This document shows positions 26,476 to 34,501 of a stretch of DNA of 64,000 bases, piece by piece. The position numbers and the translations under genes were made by a program. Origin of the DNA: Paenibacillus sp. cl123 (GTDB lineage Bacteria; Bacillota; Bacilli; Paenibacillales; NBRC-103111). The stretch spans positions 534,447 to 598,446 of the forward strand of contig NZ_FMYY01000002.1 in assembly GCF_900101595.1 (NCBI RefSeq), read 5' to 3'. The stretch's first letter is position 1. Each line of letters begins with the position of its first letter. Under the pieces are notes generated by a model. The model made no database searches. It was not told the origin of the DNA and saw nothing but the letters and a program-made list of their open reading frames with translations.

Positions 26476-27657
26476 ATGATCAAATTAACTGCTTTATTTT
26501 TCCTCATCATGTTTGTTATTGGTACGGATACATTTTTGATTTCTCCGCTCATCCCCACTCTTCAGGACTTGTTTCAAATCCCGACCGAATATTCTGGTTG
26601 GATGGTGGGGTCTTATGCTTTAGGCTATGCCATTTTTGCATTGATTGCTGGACCGCTTTCCGATGGATGGGATCGCAAAAAAGTCATGCTTTCCGGCATG
26701 ATCTGCTTCTCGGTTTCAACCGTGTTATGCGGCTTTGCCACAGGTTTTTGGTCGATGTTCTTCTTCCGTTTTTTAGCCGGAGTCAGTGCAGCATTTACGG
26801 CGCCTCAAGTCTGGGCCTCAATTCCTACTCTGTTTCCAACAACAAAAATCGCCAAAGTATCAGGAATCGTCATGGCAGGCTTGGCGGCTTCCCAAGCGTT
26901 CGGCATCCCTATAGGAAGTCTGCTTGCCTCAACCCATTGGAATTATCCCTTTTTTACAATCGGTGCATGTGCATTATTGGTAGCAGTATTCATCTTCTAT
27001 GCTTTGCCCGAAATGAAACCGAACCAAGGCCAAAAAACCAAAACTCCGATTTTCAGTAGATACATCCCACTATTGAATAGCCGAGTGGCGAGAAAGGCTT
27101 TCCTCGCTCATTTCTTATTTCAATGCGGATTTTTTGCTGCCTTTTCTTTCATTGGAAAATGGGTGACGGATCGCTTTTACCTTTCAATTGATCAAGCGGG
27201 GTACGTGATGTTTTTTCTTGGTCTCGGGAATATAGTCGGGAGCTTCGGCGGTGCCTATGTGATCAAAACGTTAAACCGTTTCAATACGCTGGTTGCGGGC
27301 TTTCTTGTTTCTATCGCATGTTTTATTGTTTTGCCTCACTTGCCATCCGTTGCGGCTTTCGAAAGTGTTTACTTTTTCATATTCGTTAATATGGGGATCG
27401 CTTTTCCCCTAATATTGGGAATGCTGAATTCTTTAAATCCAACCATCCGCGGCACGATCTCCAGCTTGGCCAATTCAATCATGTACGCTGCGACAACGCT
27501 CGGTTCTTGGGTCGCAGGCCTGATTTACGCGACTTTTAAAGGTTTTTTGGCCGTAGGCATGTTTGCGGCTATATGCTTTGCCGGTTCGTTGTTATTTTTC
27601 ATATTCAGCGGTATTTTGACCAGTCAAGCGAAAACAAAGAAGGAGTTTGCATCCTAA
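26476..27657 (+). CDS. MFS transporter, drug-exporter type
   Basis: A 393-residue protein with twelve hydrophobic segments. The loop between helices 2 and 3 reads GPLSDGWDRKKVM, the major facilitator motif A, and AGLAASQAFGIPIGSLLA is a motif-C-like stretch in helix 5 typical of proton-driven exporters (DHA1). The substrate is unknown. ATG 26476 lies eight bases after AAAGGG; a GTG at 26467 overlaps that site. Together with the ArsR-type gene it forms a small regulator-exporter pair. Codons are more A+T-rich than in the neighbouring operon, which suggests a separate origin. Confidence 0.85.
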   Translation: MIKLTALFFLIMFVIGTDTFLISPLIPTLQDLFQIPTEYSGWMVGSYALGYAIFALIAGPLSDGWDRKKVMLSGMICFSVSTVLCGFATGFWSMFFFRFLAGVSAAFTAPQVWASIPTLFPTTKIAKVSGIVMAGLAASQAFGIPIGSLLASTHWNYPFFTIGACALLVAVFIFYALPEMKPNQGQKTKTPIFSRYIPLLNSRVARKAFLAHFLFQCGFFAAFSFIGKWVTDRFYLSIDQAGYVMFFLGLGNIVGSFGGAYVIKTLNRFNTLVAGFLVSIACFIVLPHLPSVAAFESVYFFIFVNMGIAFPLILGMLNSLNPTIRGTISSLANSIMYAATTLGSWVAGLIYATFKGFLAVGMFAAICFAGSLLFFIFSGILTSQAKTKKEFAS

Positions 27658-27925
27658 ATGCATAGAAGAAATTCATATGGATATCTAGAGGATGAGTTGA
27701 ACCAGATAATTGTTGAAGCAGTACCAGGCGCCGGAATCGCAGTATGCGCGAATGGAGTATAGGTAGTTTTGGAGGGCGATAAAGGAAGTTGATTCCATCT
27801 CGGGAATGTGATAAAATTTCCTATCCTTGACGGACATGGAGGTTTTTTGCGCGGTTCATTCAGCATCAGGTTGCGTATCGGGTTATAATGGCATTAATGA
27901 ATTTGTTAAAAGAGAGCTGATTAGG

Positions 27926-28621
27926 ATGAGCGAAAAAATACTTGTGGTGGATGACGAACGCGAAATCGCCGATTTGGTTGAGCTGTACTTGAATAACGAA
28001 AACTATACGGTTTTCAAATGCTATACGGCCAAGGATGCTTTGGCCTGTATTGACAATACCGAGCTTGACCTTGCCGTGTTGGATATCATGCTTCCCGGTT
28101 CGAGCGGCCTCACGATTTGCCAAAAAATACGGGAGAAGCACACCTATCCCATTATCATGCTGACCGCAAAAGATACGGAGATCGATAAAATTACAGGGTT
28201 AACGATCGGCGCAGACGATTATATGACGAAGCCCTTTCGCCCGCTGGAGTTAGTTGCGCGGGTGAAGGCGCAGCTGCGCCGCTATAAGAAATACAGCGGA
28301 GCGACGGTGAAAAATGAGAATGTTATCGTCCACTCTGGCCTTGTGATAGATATTAATACGCACGAGTGTTATTTGAACGAAAAACCTCTGTCCCTGACGC
28401 CGACTGAATTTTCAATCCTGCGCATTCTCTGTGAAAACAAGGGGAATGTGGTTAGCTCCGAGCAGTTATTTCATGAGATATGGGGCGACGAGTATTTCAG
28501 CAAGAGCAACAACACCATCACTGTGCATATCCGGCATCTGCGCATCAAAATGAACGATACCCTCGATAATCCGAAGTATATAAAAACGGTATGGGGGGTT
28601 GGCTATAAAATTGAAAAATAA
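27926..28621 (+). CDS. vanR: Vancomycin-resistance response regulator VanR
   Basis: A 231-residue OmpR-type regulator with the same length as VanR of the VanA cluster and, from memory of that sequence, very close to it. The receiver domain (1-120) has VVDDE, LDIMLPGSSG (Asp about 53) and a conserved Lys in TKPFRP; the winged helix (130-231) contains LTPTEFSILRILCENKGNVV. It activates vanH transcription when phosphorylated by VanS. ATG 27926 matches the N-terminus of known VanR. A TATAAT (27884-27889) lies 37 bases upstream. A TAGGAAATT half-site in inverted orientation is at 27814-27822. Confidence 0.95.
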   Translation: MSEKILVVDDEREIADLVELYLNNENYTVFKCYTAKDALACIDNTELDLAVLDIMLPGSSGLTICQKIREKHTYPIIMLTAKDTEIDKITGLTIGADDYMTKPFRPLELVARVKAQLRRYKKYSGATVKNENVIVHSGLVIDINTHECYLNEKPLSLTPTEFSILRILCENKGNVVSSEQLFHEIWGDEYFSKSNNTITVHIRHLRIKMNDTLDNPKYIKTVWGVGYKIEK

Positions 28622-29747
28622 GAATAAAAAAACCGATTATTCCAGACTCATCCGAAAATTATATTTGTATATCTTTGTGACTGTTACGGCAGCGGTTGGA
28701 TTCGTGTTGTTCTTGCGTCTATTTACTCAGAAACAAGCCGCTGTCGGGGACTGGATCGTACGTTTTTTGGAAAAAAGTTTTCATTTCGACCATCAGGTAG
28801 CGATGGATATTTACCACTATGTGATACGAAATAATATGGATATCATTATTTCTGTGGCGATTGCCATCAGTTTTCTTATTTTATGCCGCGTCATGCTGTC
28901 CAAATTTGCAAAATATTTTGACGAGGTCAATGCCGGCATTGATATTTTGATTCAGAATGAAGATAAACCGATTGAGTTTTCTGCGGAGCTGGAGTTCATG
29001 GAACAGAAGCTCGGCACATTAAAACAAACTTTGGAGAAGCGGGAGCAGGACGCCAAGCTGGCCGAACAAAGAAAAAATGACGTTGTGTTGTACTTGGCGC
29101 ATGATATTAAAACGCCTCTCACATCCGTTATCGGTTATCTGAGCCTGCTTGACGAGGCTCCGGATATGCCGGCGGAGCAAAAGGCCAAGTACGTGAATAT
29201 CACGCTGAGCAAAGCGATTCGTCTCGAACAGCTGATCGACGAGTTTTTCGAGATTACGCGGTATAACCTCCAAACGATTACGCTCACAAAAAAGCAAATA
29301 GACCTCTACTATATGCTGGTGCAGATGGCCGACGAATTTTATCCCCAGCTTGCCGCGAATGGAAAACAGGCGGTAATCCATGCCTCCGAGGATTTGACCG
29401 TATTCGGCGATCCCGACAAGCTGGCGCGGGTTTTTAATAATATTTTGAAAAACGCCGCCGCATACAGCGAGGCTGACAGCATTATTGACATTACGGCAAA
29501 CCTGTCGGGGGATGTGGTGTCCATCGTATTCAAGAATGCCGGAAGCATCCCCTCCGATAAGCTCGCCGCTATATTTGAAAAGTTCTACAGACTGGATGAA
29601 GCCCGTTCTTCCGATACGGGGGGAGCGGGACTAGGACTTGCGATTGCCAATGAAATCATTGTTCAGCATGGCGGACGGATTTACGCGGACAGCAAGGATA
29701 ACTACACCATGTTCACGGTAGAGCTTCCGGCTTTGCCGGCTTCTTAG
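28599..29747 (+). CDS. vanS: Vancomycin-resistance sensor kinase VanS
   Basis: A 382-residue membrane kinase close to VanS of the VanA type. Two membrane segments (about 22-42 and 82-100) surround a short external loop; the kinase box LAHDIKTPLTSVIGYLSLLD carries the phospho-accepting His near 167, and NNILKNAAAYSE, NAGSIP and GGAGLGLAI mark the ATPase domain. The VanA-type protein starts with a TTG giving MVIKLKNK; the equivalent TTG here is 28599 (MAIKLKNK), overlapping vanR by 23 bases. It responds to glycopeptide antibiotics in known systems. Confidence 0.95.
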   Translation: MAIKLKNKNKKTDYSRLIRKLYLYIFVTVTAAVGFVLFLRLFTQKQAAVGDWIVRFLEKSFHFDHQVAMDIYHYVIRNNMDIIISVAIAISFLILCRVMLSKFAKYFDEVNAGIDILIQNEDKPIEFSAELEFMEQKLGTLKQTLEKREQDAKLAEQRKNDVVLYLAHDIKTPLTSVIGYLSLLDEAPDMPAEQKAKYVNITLSKAIRLEQLIDEFFEITRYNLQTITLTKKQIDLYYMLVQMADEFYPQLAANGKQAVIHASEDLTVFGDPDKLARVFNNILKNAAAYSEADSIIDITANLSGDVVSIVFKNAGSIPSDKLAAIFEKFYRLDEARSSDTGGAGLGLAIANEIIVQHGGRIYADSKDNYTMFTVELPALPAS

Positions 29748-29786
29748 GAAAATCTAAAGATCATCTTTACTTTTTCTTAGGAAATT
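29741..29786 (+). promoter_or_regulatory. Two VanR-type boxes in front of vanH
   Basis: TTCTTAGGAAAAT (29741-29753, overlapping the vanS stop codon) and TTCTTAGGAAATT (29774-29786) are direct repeats 33 bases apart, about three helical turns. They resemble the 12-base VanR recognition sequence (TCGTA-x-GAAA-x-T) known to occur twice in the vanH promoter. Confidence 0.65.
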
Positions 29787-29807
29787 AACCATTTAAACTT
29801 AAATAAT

Positions 29808-29854
29808 GGCTCGTTCTTGTACGGTAGACTTAAACCGTAAGAACGAGCCTTTTT
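29808..29854 (+). terminator. Terminator-like hairpin between vanS and vanH
   Basis: GGCTCGTTCTTGTACGG pairs with CCGTAAGAACGAGCC around a 9-base loop, followed by TTTTT. It insulates vanRS from vanH, and depending on the vanH start site could act as an attenuator, since the expected start (near 29812) falls at the beginning of the stem. Confidence 0.8.
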
Positions 29855-29909
29855 CGATTACCGGAAATGGCGGAATCCAAGAGGCAGTTTGCAGAAAGGA
29901 AGGGGCTTC

Positions 29910-30881
29910 ATGACGAAAAGCATCGGCATTACCGTCTATGGATGCGAGCAGGATGAAGCAGAGGCATTCCGTGCTCTTTCGCCGCGCTTTGGTATCATGC
30001 CCACGATTATTAACGCCGCGGTATCAGAGGTCAATGCTCTATCCGCCCTTGGCCATTCGTGTATCAGCGTGGGACATAAATCCAAGGTTTCCGCGTCTGT
30101 TCTTCTTGCTCTGAAGAAAGCCGGCGTGAAATACATCTCAACCCGAAGCGTCGGCTGTAATCATATAGATACAACTGCTGCTAAGAGCATGGGCATTTCG
30201 GTCGGCAATGTGGCGTATTCGCCGGATAGCGTAGCTGATTTTACAATCATGCTGATGCTGATGGCCCTACGCAACGCGAAATCTATCGAGCGCTCGGTGG
30301 AAAAACATGATTTCAGGCTGAGCAATGTCCGTGGTAAGGTGCTGCGTGACATGACAGTCGGCGTGCTGGGAACCGGTCACATAGGCAAAGCGGTTATGGA
30401 GCGGCTGCGAGCATTTGGATGCCGCGTGCTTGCTTATAGCCGCACCCCAAGCATTGAGGCGAATTATGTCCCGTTGGATGTGCTGCTGCAAAATAGCGAT
30501 ATCGTTACGCTTCATGTGCCGCTTAGCAGCGATACGCGTCATATCATCAGCCATGAACAAATAAGCCGAATGAAGCAAGGCGCATTAATAATCAATACAG
30601 GCCGCGGTATGCTGGTGGATACGGCTGCGCTCGTTCAAGCACTGGAAGCCGGAAAACTGGGCGGAGCCGCATTGGATGTCTTGGAGGGAGAGGAAGGGAT
30701 TTTCTATTTGGATTGCAGACAACAGCCCATTGATCATCCATTTTTACTGAAGCTTCAAGGGATGTCTAATGTCATACTCACGCCTCATATGGCTTACTAT
30801 ACCGAACAGGCGTTGCGAGATACTGTTATAAAAACAATAAAAAACTGTTTGGATTTTGAAAGGAGTTTGGCGTATGGATAA
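29910..30881 (+). CDS. vanH: D-lactate dehydrogenase VanH
   Basis: A 323-residue D-2-hydroxyacid dehydrogenase that reduces pyruvate to D-lactate for the depsipeptide ligase. The NAD-binding motif VGVLGTGHIGKAV is near 146-158, the catalytic Arg is in NTGRG (about 230), the acid in LEGEEG and the catalytic His in TPHMAYYTE (about 294). It aligns along its whole length with VanH of the VanA cluster. ATG 29910 is preceded by AAAGGAAGGGG. It overlaps vanA by eight bases. Confidence 0.95.
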   Translation: MTKSIGITVYGCEQDEAEAFRALSPRFGIMPTIINAAVSEVNALSALGHSCISVGHKSKVSASVLLALKKAGVKYISTRSVGCNHIDTTAAKSMGISVGNVAYSPDSVADFTIMLMLMALRNAKSIERSVEKHDFRLSNVRGKVLRDMTVGVLGTGHIGKAVMERLRAFGCRVLAYSRTPSIEANYVPLDVLLQNSDIVTLHVPLSSDTRHIISHEQISRMKQGALIINTGRGMLVDTAALVQALEAGKLGGAALDVLEGEEGIFYLDCRQQPIDHPFLLKLQGMSNVILTPHMAYYTEQALRDTVIKTIKNCLDFERSLAYG

Positions 30882-31911
30882 AGTAAAGGTTGCCATTCTG
30901 TTTGGCGGTTGCTCGGAGGAGCATGAGGTATCGGTGAAATCCGCCATCGAGGTCGCCGCTCATATCGATAACGAAAAATACGAGCCGTTATACATTGGCA
31001 TTACAAAATCCGGCGCTTGGAAATTATGTGAAAAACCTGGGCCGGATTGGGAAAACGGGGACTGCTGTACAGCCGTGCTCTCGCCGGATAAAAATATGCA
31101 TGGATTGCTTGTGATCAAGAACCAGGAATATGAAATCCGCCGCGTTGATGCAGCATTTCCTGTTTTGCACGGCAAGTCGGGTGAAGATGGAGCCATACAA
31201 GGTCTGTTTGAATTGTCCGGCATCCCCTTTGTGGGCTGCGATATTCAAGGCTCCGCGATTTGCATGGACAAATCGCTGGCCTACATCATGGCGAAGCACG
31301 CCGGCATAGCTACGCCCGAGTTTTGGGTGATGGATAAAGACGAGAGGCCGGCAGCAAACGCGTTGACCTATCCTGTTTTTGTTAAACCGGCGCGTTCAGG
31401 CTCATCCTTTGGCGTGACCAAAGTCGGCGGCCCGGACGAACTGGACGCCGCCCTTGAATCGGCCAAGCAATATGACAGCAAAATCTTAATTGAGCAGGCT
31501 GTGTCGGGCTGTGAGGTCGGTTGTGCCGTTATGGGTAACGGTTCCGAGTTGATAGTTGGCGAGGTGGATCAAATCAGGCTGCGGCATGGGATCTTTCGCA
31601 TTCATCAGGAAGCCGAGCCGGAGAAAGGCTCTGAAAACGCGAGTATAACTGTTCCTGCAGACTTGCCGGCAGTGGAACGGAGACGGATTCAGGAGACGGC
31701 CAAACAAATCTATAAGGCGCTTGGCTGTAAAGGTCTTTCCCGTGTAGATATGTTTTTACAAGATACCGGCCGCATTGTGCTTAATGAGGTCAATACCTTG
31801 CCCGGTTTCACCTCATACAGCCGGTATCCCCGTATGATGGCCGCCGCAGGTATGACGCTTCGCGAGCTGATTGACCGCCTGATCCTGTTAGCGCTAAAGG
31901 AGAGAGGATGA
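30874..31911 (+). CDS. vanA: D-alanine-D-lactate ligase, VanA/VanF type
   Basis: A 345-residue ATP-grasp ligase making D-Ala-D-Lac. The N-terminus VAILFGGCSEEHEVSVKSA is that of the D-Ala ligase family, PVFVKPARSGSSFGV is the ATP-binding strand, and the omega loop FRIHQEAEPEKGSENA carries the histidine (His244 of VanA) that favours D-lactate over D-alanine. The sequence closely resembles VanA and the Paenibacillus VanF type; which subtype name applies needs an identity value. ATG 30874 follows AAAGGAG at eight bases. Translationally coupled with vanH and vanX. Confidence 0.94.
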   Translation: MDKVKVAILFGGCSEEHEVSVKSAIEVAAHIDNEKYEPLYIGITKSGAWKLCEKPGPDWENGDCCTAVLSPDKNMHGLLVIKNQEYEIRRVDAAFPVLHGKSGEDGAIQGLFELSGIPFVGCDIQGSAICMDKSLAYIMAKHAGIATPEFWVMDKDERPAANALTYPVFVKPARSGSSFGVTKVGGPDELDAALESAKQYDSKILIEQAVSGCEVGCAVMGNGSELIVGEVDQIRLRHGIFRIHQEAEPEKGSENASITVPADLPAVERRRIQETAKQIYKALGCKGLSRVDMFLQDTGRIVLNEVNTLPGFTSYSRYPRMMAAAGMTLRELIDRLILLALKERG

Positions 31912-31916
31912 TAAGC

Positions 31917-32525
31917 ATGGAAAAGGGATTTGTTTATTTGGATCATATTCTGCACGGTGTACGCTGGGACGCCAAATATGCTACATGGGACAATTTCACA
32001 GGAAAACCGGTGGACGGATATGAGGTCAATCGCATTGTGGGCACGCATGCTTTAGCCTTTGCGCTATTGGAGGCGCAGAAGCAAGCGGAGGCGCTCGGGT
32101 ACGGTTTGCTGTTATGGGACGGGTACCGGCCCAAACGCGCGGTGGATTGCTTTCTGCGCTGGTCCGAACAACAGGAAGATAACCTCACCAAAGAACTGTT
32201 TTATCCGAACATCCGGCGAAACGAGATGGTGGCGAAGGGATATATTGCGTCACGATCCAGTCATAGTCGCGGAAGCGCCGTGGACCTTACGCTTTATCGC
32301 TTGGATACGGGTGAGCTTGTTCCCATGGGAGGCAGCTTTGATTTTATGGACGAGCGTTCCCATCATGATGCCCAAGGGATTACAAGCACGGAAGCGCAAA
32401 ATCGCAGATGCTTGCGTTCCATCATGGAAAACAGCGGGTTTGAAGCATACAGCTTCGAGTGGTGGCACTATGTATTGAGAAACGAACCGTACCCCGACAC
32501 CTATTTTGATTTCCCTGTTTTATAG
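31917..32525 (+). CDS. vanX: D-Ala-D-Ala dipeptidase VanX
   Basis: A 202-residue cytosolic zinc dipeptidase, the same length as VanX of the VanA cluster. Zinc ligands are His116 and Asp123 in SSHSRGSAVDLTLY and His184 in EWWHY, with the catalytic Glu181 just before. It removes D-Ala-D-Ala so that only D-Ala-D-Lac enters the wall precursors. I start at ATG 31917, matching known VanX and the AGGAGAGAGG site; the frame is open to 31908. No vanY, vanZ or vanW gene is found nearby. Confidence 0.95.
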   Translation: MEKGFVYLDHILHGVRWDAKYATWDNFTGKPVDGYEVNRIVGTHALAFALLEAQKQAEALGYGLLLWDGYRPKRAVDCFLRWSEQQEDNLTKELFYPNIRRNEMVAKGYIASRSSHSRGSAVDLTLYRLDTGELVPMGGSFDFMDERSHHDAQGITSTEAQNRRCLRSIMENSGFEAYSFEWWHYVLRNEPYPDTYFDFPVL

Positions 32526-32542
32526 TGAACGGGTCGCTTATC

Positions 32543-33232
32543 ATGAATGTGTATAAGAAAAATTACGAGATCATTACGGACGAGCTGCGCCGTATTCTTG
32601 AGGCGGGGCTCATCAAGCCGGGAGAAAAGCTCGATACGATCGACCAACTGGCTGCGCAGTATCGGGTAGGCCGATCGACGGTACGCGAGGCGCTCAGCCA
32701 TCTGAAAGCGCTCGGTCTTGTCGAATCGCGGCAAGGGGGAGGCACTTATGTAACAAAGCCCGGTCCCCAGCCGCAGGCGGTGCTTGATTCGCTGCAGACG
32801 TCGAACGCCGAGCTGGCGGAAGTGCTGCAGGTGCGCAAAGTTCTCGAAGTGGGAGCGGCGGAGCTGGCGGCCAGCCATCGTACCGAGGATGACATCGCAG
32901 AGCTCGGCAAAATCGTCGAACAGATGAGAAACGCCGTAGGCAACGAGGAAATCAGCCAAATTTACGAAACCAACTTTCATATCGCCATCGCCAAAGCATC
33001 CGGCAATAAGATGCTGGAGACCATGATGACGCACGTATCTGCTGCGATATACCGAACGATTCAAGACAGCCGCAAGCTATGGCTCTATAGCGCGAAAGAT
33101 ACGGCCGGCCAGCTGTTCGAAGAGCATAGACGGCTGTTCGAAGCGATTCGCGACGGCGATCCGAAAGCGGCGGCAGCGACTATGGCCAAGCACCTCGCCC
33201 AAGTCGAGCGGGCTTTGCAAGCGGCGAAATGA
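32543..33232 (+). CDS. GntR-family regulator, FadR subfamily
   Basis: A 229-residue regulator: winged helix at 8-75 (GEKLDTIDQLAAQYRVGRST then VREALSHL) and an all-helical FCD ligand domain (about 85-225) with the metal/ligand residues D/H of FETNFHIAIAKASGN region (FHIAI), and EEHRRLFEAI. The ligand is usually a small carboxylate. It begins 17 bases after vanX without a good ribosome site, so translation may depend on vanX. Its place directly behind vanX is unusual; lactate or alanine sensing is imaginable, but not shown. Confidence 0.85.
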   Translation: MNVYKKNYEIITDELRRILEAGLIKPGEKLDTIDQLAAQYRVGRSTVREALSHLKALGLVESRQGGGTYVTKPGPQPQAVLDSLQTSNAELAEVLQVRKVLEVGAAELAASHRTEDDIAELGKIVEQMRNAVGNEEISQIYETNFHIAIAKASGNKMLETMMTHVSAAIYRTIQDSRKLWLYSAKDTAGQLFEEHRRLFEAIRDGDPKAAAATMAKHLAQVERALQAAK

Positions 33233-33262
33233 ACGTGTACGCGAAAGCTGTGATGGAGGAGA

Positions 33263-33283
33263 GAGGGCGCCATCGCCCTTTTC
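33263..33283 (+). terminator. Weak terminator-like hairpin
   Basis: AGGGCG pairs with CGCCCT around CCAT, followed by TTT. It lies between the GntR-type gene and the MurG-like gene. Confidence 0.35.
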
Positions 33284-33304
33284 CCGTTATTCGAGGTGAC
33301 CTGT

Positions 33305-34384
33305 ATGATGAGAAAAATCGTCTTTACCGGCGGAGGCTCGGCCGGCCATGTGACGCCGAATCTGGCGCTTATGGCCAGGCTCAAGGCTGCTGGCTGGGAT
33401 ATCGCCTATATAGGCTCAAAAGACGGCATGGAAAGTGAAATCGTCGAGCAGGCAGGAGTACCGTTTTATCCGATCGCTTCCGGCAAGCTGCGCCGCTACT
33501 TTGACGTCAAAAACTTCAAGGACCCGCTGAACGTCCTGAAAGGGATCTGCCAATCGTATCGGCTGCTGCGTCGTTTGAAGCCCGACCTCGTGTTCTCCAA
33601 GGGAGGCTTCGTCTCCGTTCCAGTCGTTATCGGCAGTTGGCTGAATCGCATCCCCGTCATTATCCATGAGTCCGATTATACGCCCGGTTTGGCCAATAAA
33701 ATAGCAATGCCGCTAGCAACGAGCGTGTGCGTGACTTTTCCGGAAACGATGCGGCATATCAAGGGGGAGAAGGCGGTGTGCACCGGCTTGCCGATCCGCG
33801 AGCCAATCATGCGGGGGAACGCTTGGAGCGGGCTGTCGTTGTGTGATTTTCATCAGCAGAAGCCGGTCCTGCTCGTTGTCGGAGGCAGTCTCGGCGCGCA
33901 GAAGATCAATGAAACGGTGCGAGCGACGCTCGACAGGCTGCTGGAGAAGTTCCAGGTTATTCATATTTGCGGGAAGGGGAACATCAGTTTGGATCATGAG
34001 GGACGTCGCGGTTACAAGCAATTCGAGTATGTGCAGGAGCAGCTCCCCGACTTGTTCGCTGCCAGCGATGCGGTCGTTTCCCGCGGCGGCTCAACATCGA
34101 TCTTCGAGCTGCTGGCGCTTCGCAAGCCGATGCTGCTCATTCCTCTAACGCTCTGGACGAGCCGAGGAGACCAGCTGTTGAATGCGGAATCGTTCCGCCA
34201 GCAAGGGTTTGCGCGGGTTTTGTTCGAGGAAAATTTGACGCCCGAGTCGCTTTTGCGCGAAGCGCTGGAGACAATGAAGAACGGCGAGGAGCTAAGGCGC
34301 AGGATGGCATCCGCGACTTACGTCGACGGCACAGACGCTATTCTGCGTTTGATCGACCATCATCTTGGTGAACCTCCCGTCTAA
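33305..34384 (+). CDS. MurG-like N-acetylglucosaminyltransferase, probable paralogue
   Basis: A 359-residue GT28 enzyme like MurG: the N-terminal loop FTGGGSAGHVTPNLAL, the acceptor/membrane region KPDLVFSKGGFVSVPVVIGS, and the donor loops VVGGSLGAQKINE and SRGGSTSIFELLA. MurG adds GlcNAc to lipid I. Its place outside a mur/dcw cluster and the tail (LWTSRGDQLLNAESF) suggest the additional MurG paralogue of some Bacillaceae. Being behind vanHAX it may serve altered D-Lac precursors; that is inference. ATG 33305 follows GAGGTGA. Confidence 0.82.
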   Translation: MMRKIVFTGGGSAGHVTPNLALMARLKAAGWDIAYIGSKDGMESEIVEQAGVPFYPIASGKLRRYFDVKNFKDPLNVLKGICQSYRLLRRLKPDLVFSKGGFVSVPVVIGSWLNRIPVIIHESDYTPGLANKIAMPLATSVCVTFPETMRHIKGEKAVCTGLPIREPIMRGNAWSGLSLCDFHQQKPVLLVVGGSLGAQKINETVRATLDRLLEKFQVIHICGKGNISLDHEGRRGYKQFEYVQEQLPDLFAASDAVVSRGGSTSIFELLALRKPMLLIPLTLWTSRGDQLLNAESFRQQGFARVLFEENLTPESLLREALETMKNGEELRRRMASATYVDGTDAILRLIDHHLGEPPV

Positions 34385-34501
34385 CTACACACGAATCTTG
34401 CCCGAGATAAATTGAAGTTGAGGCGGCAGGTTAGGGTCATTCTGAGAGGAATCAAACATAAAATGGGATAGGAATGATGTGAAAGGGGGGATTAGATAAG
34501 A

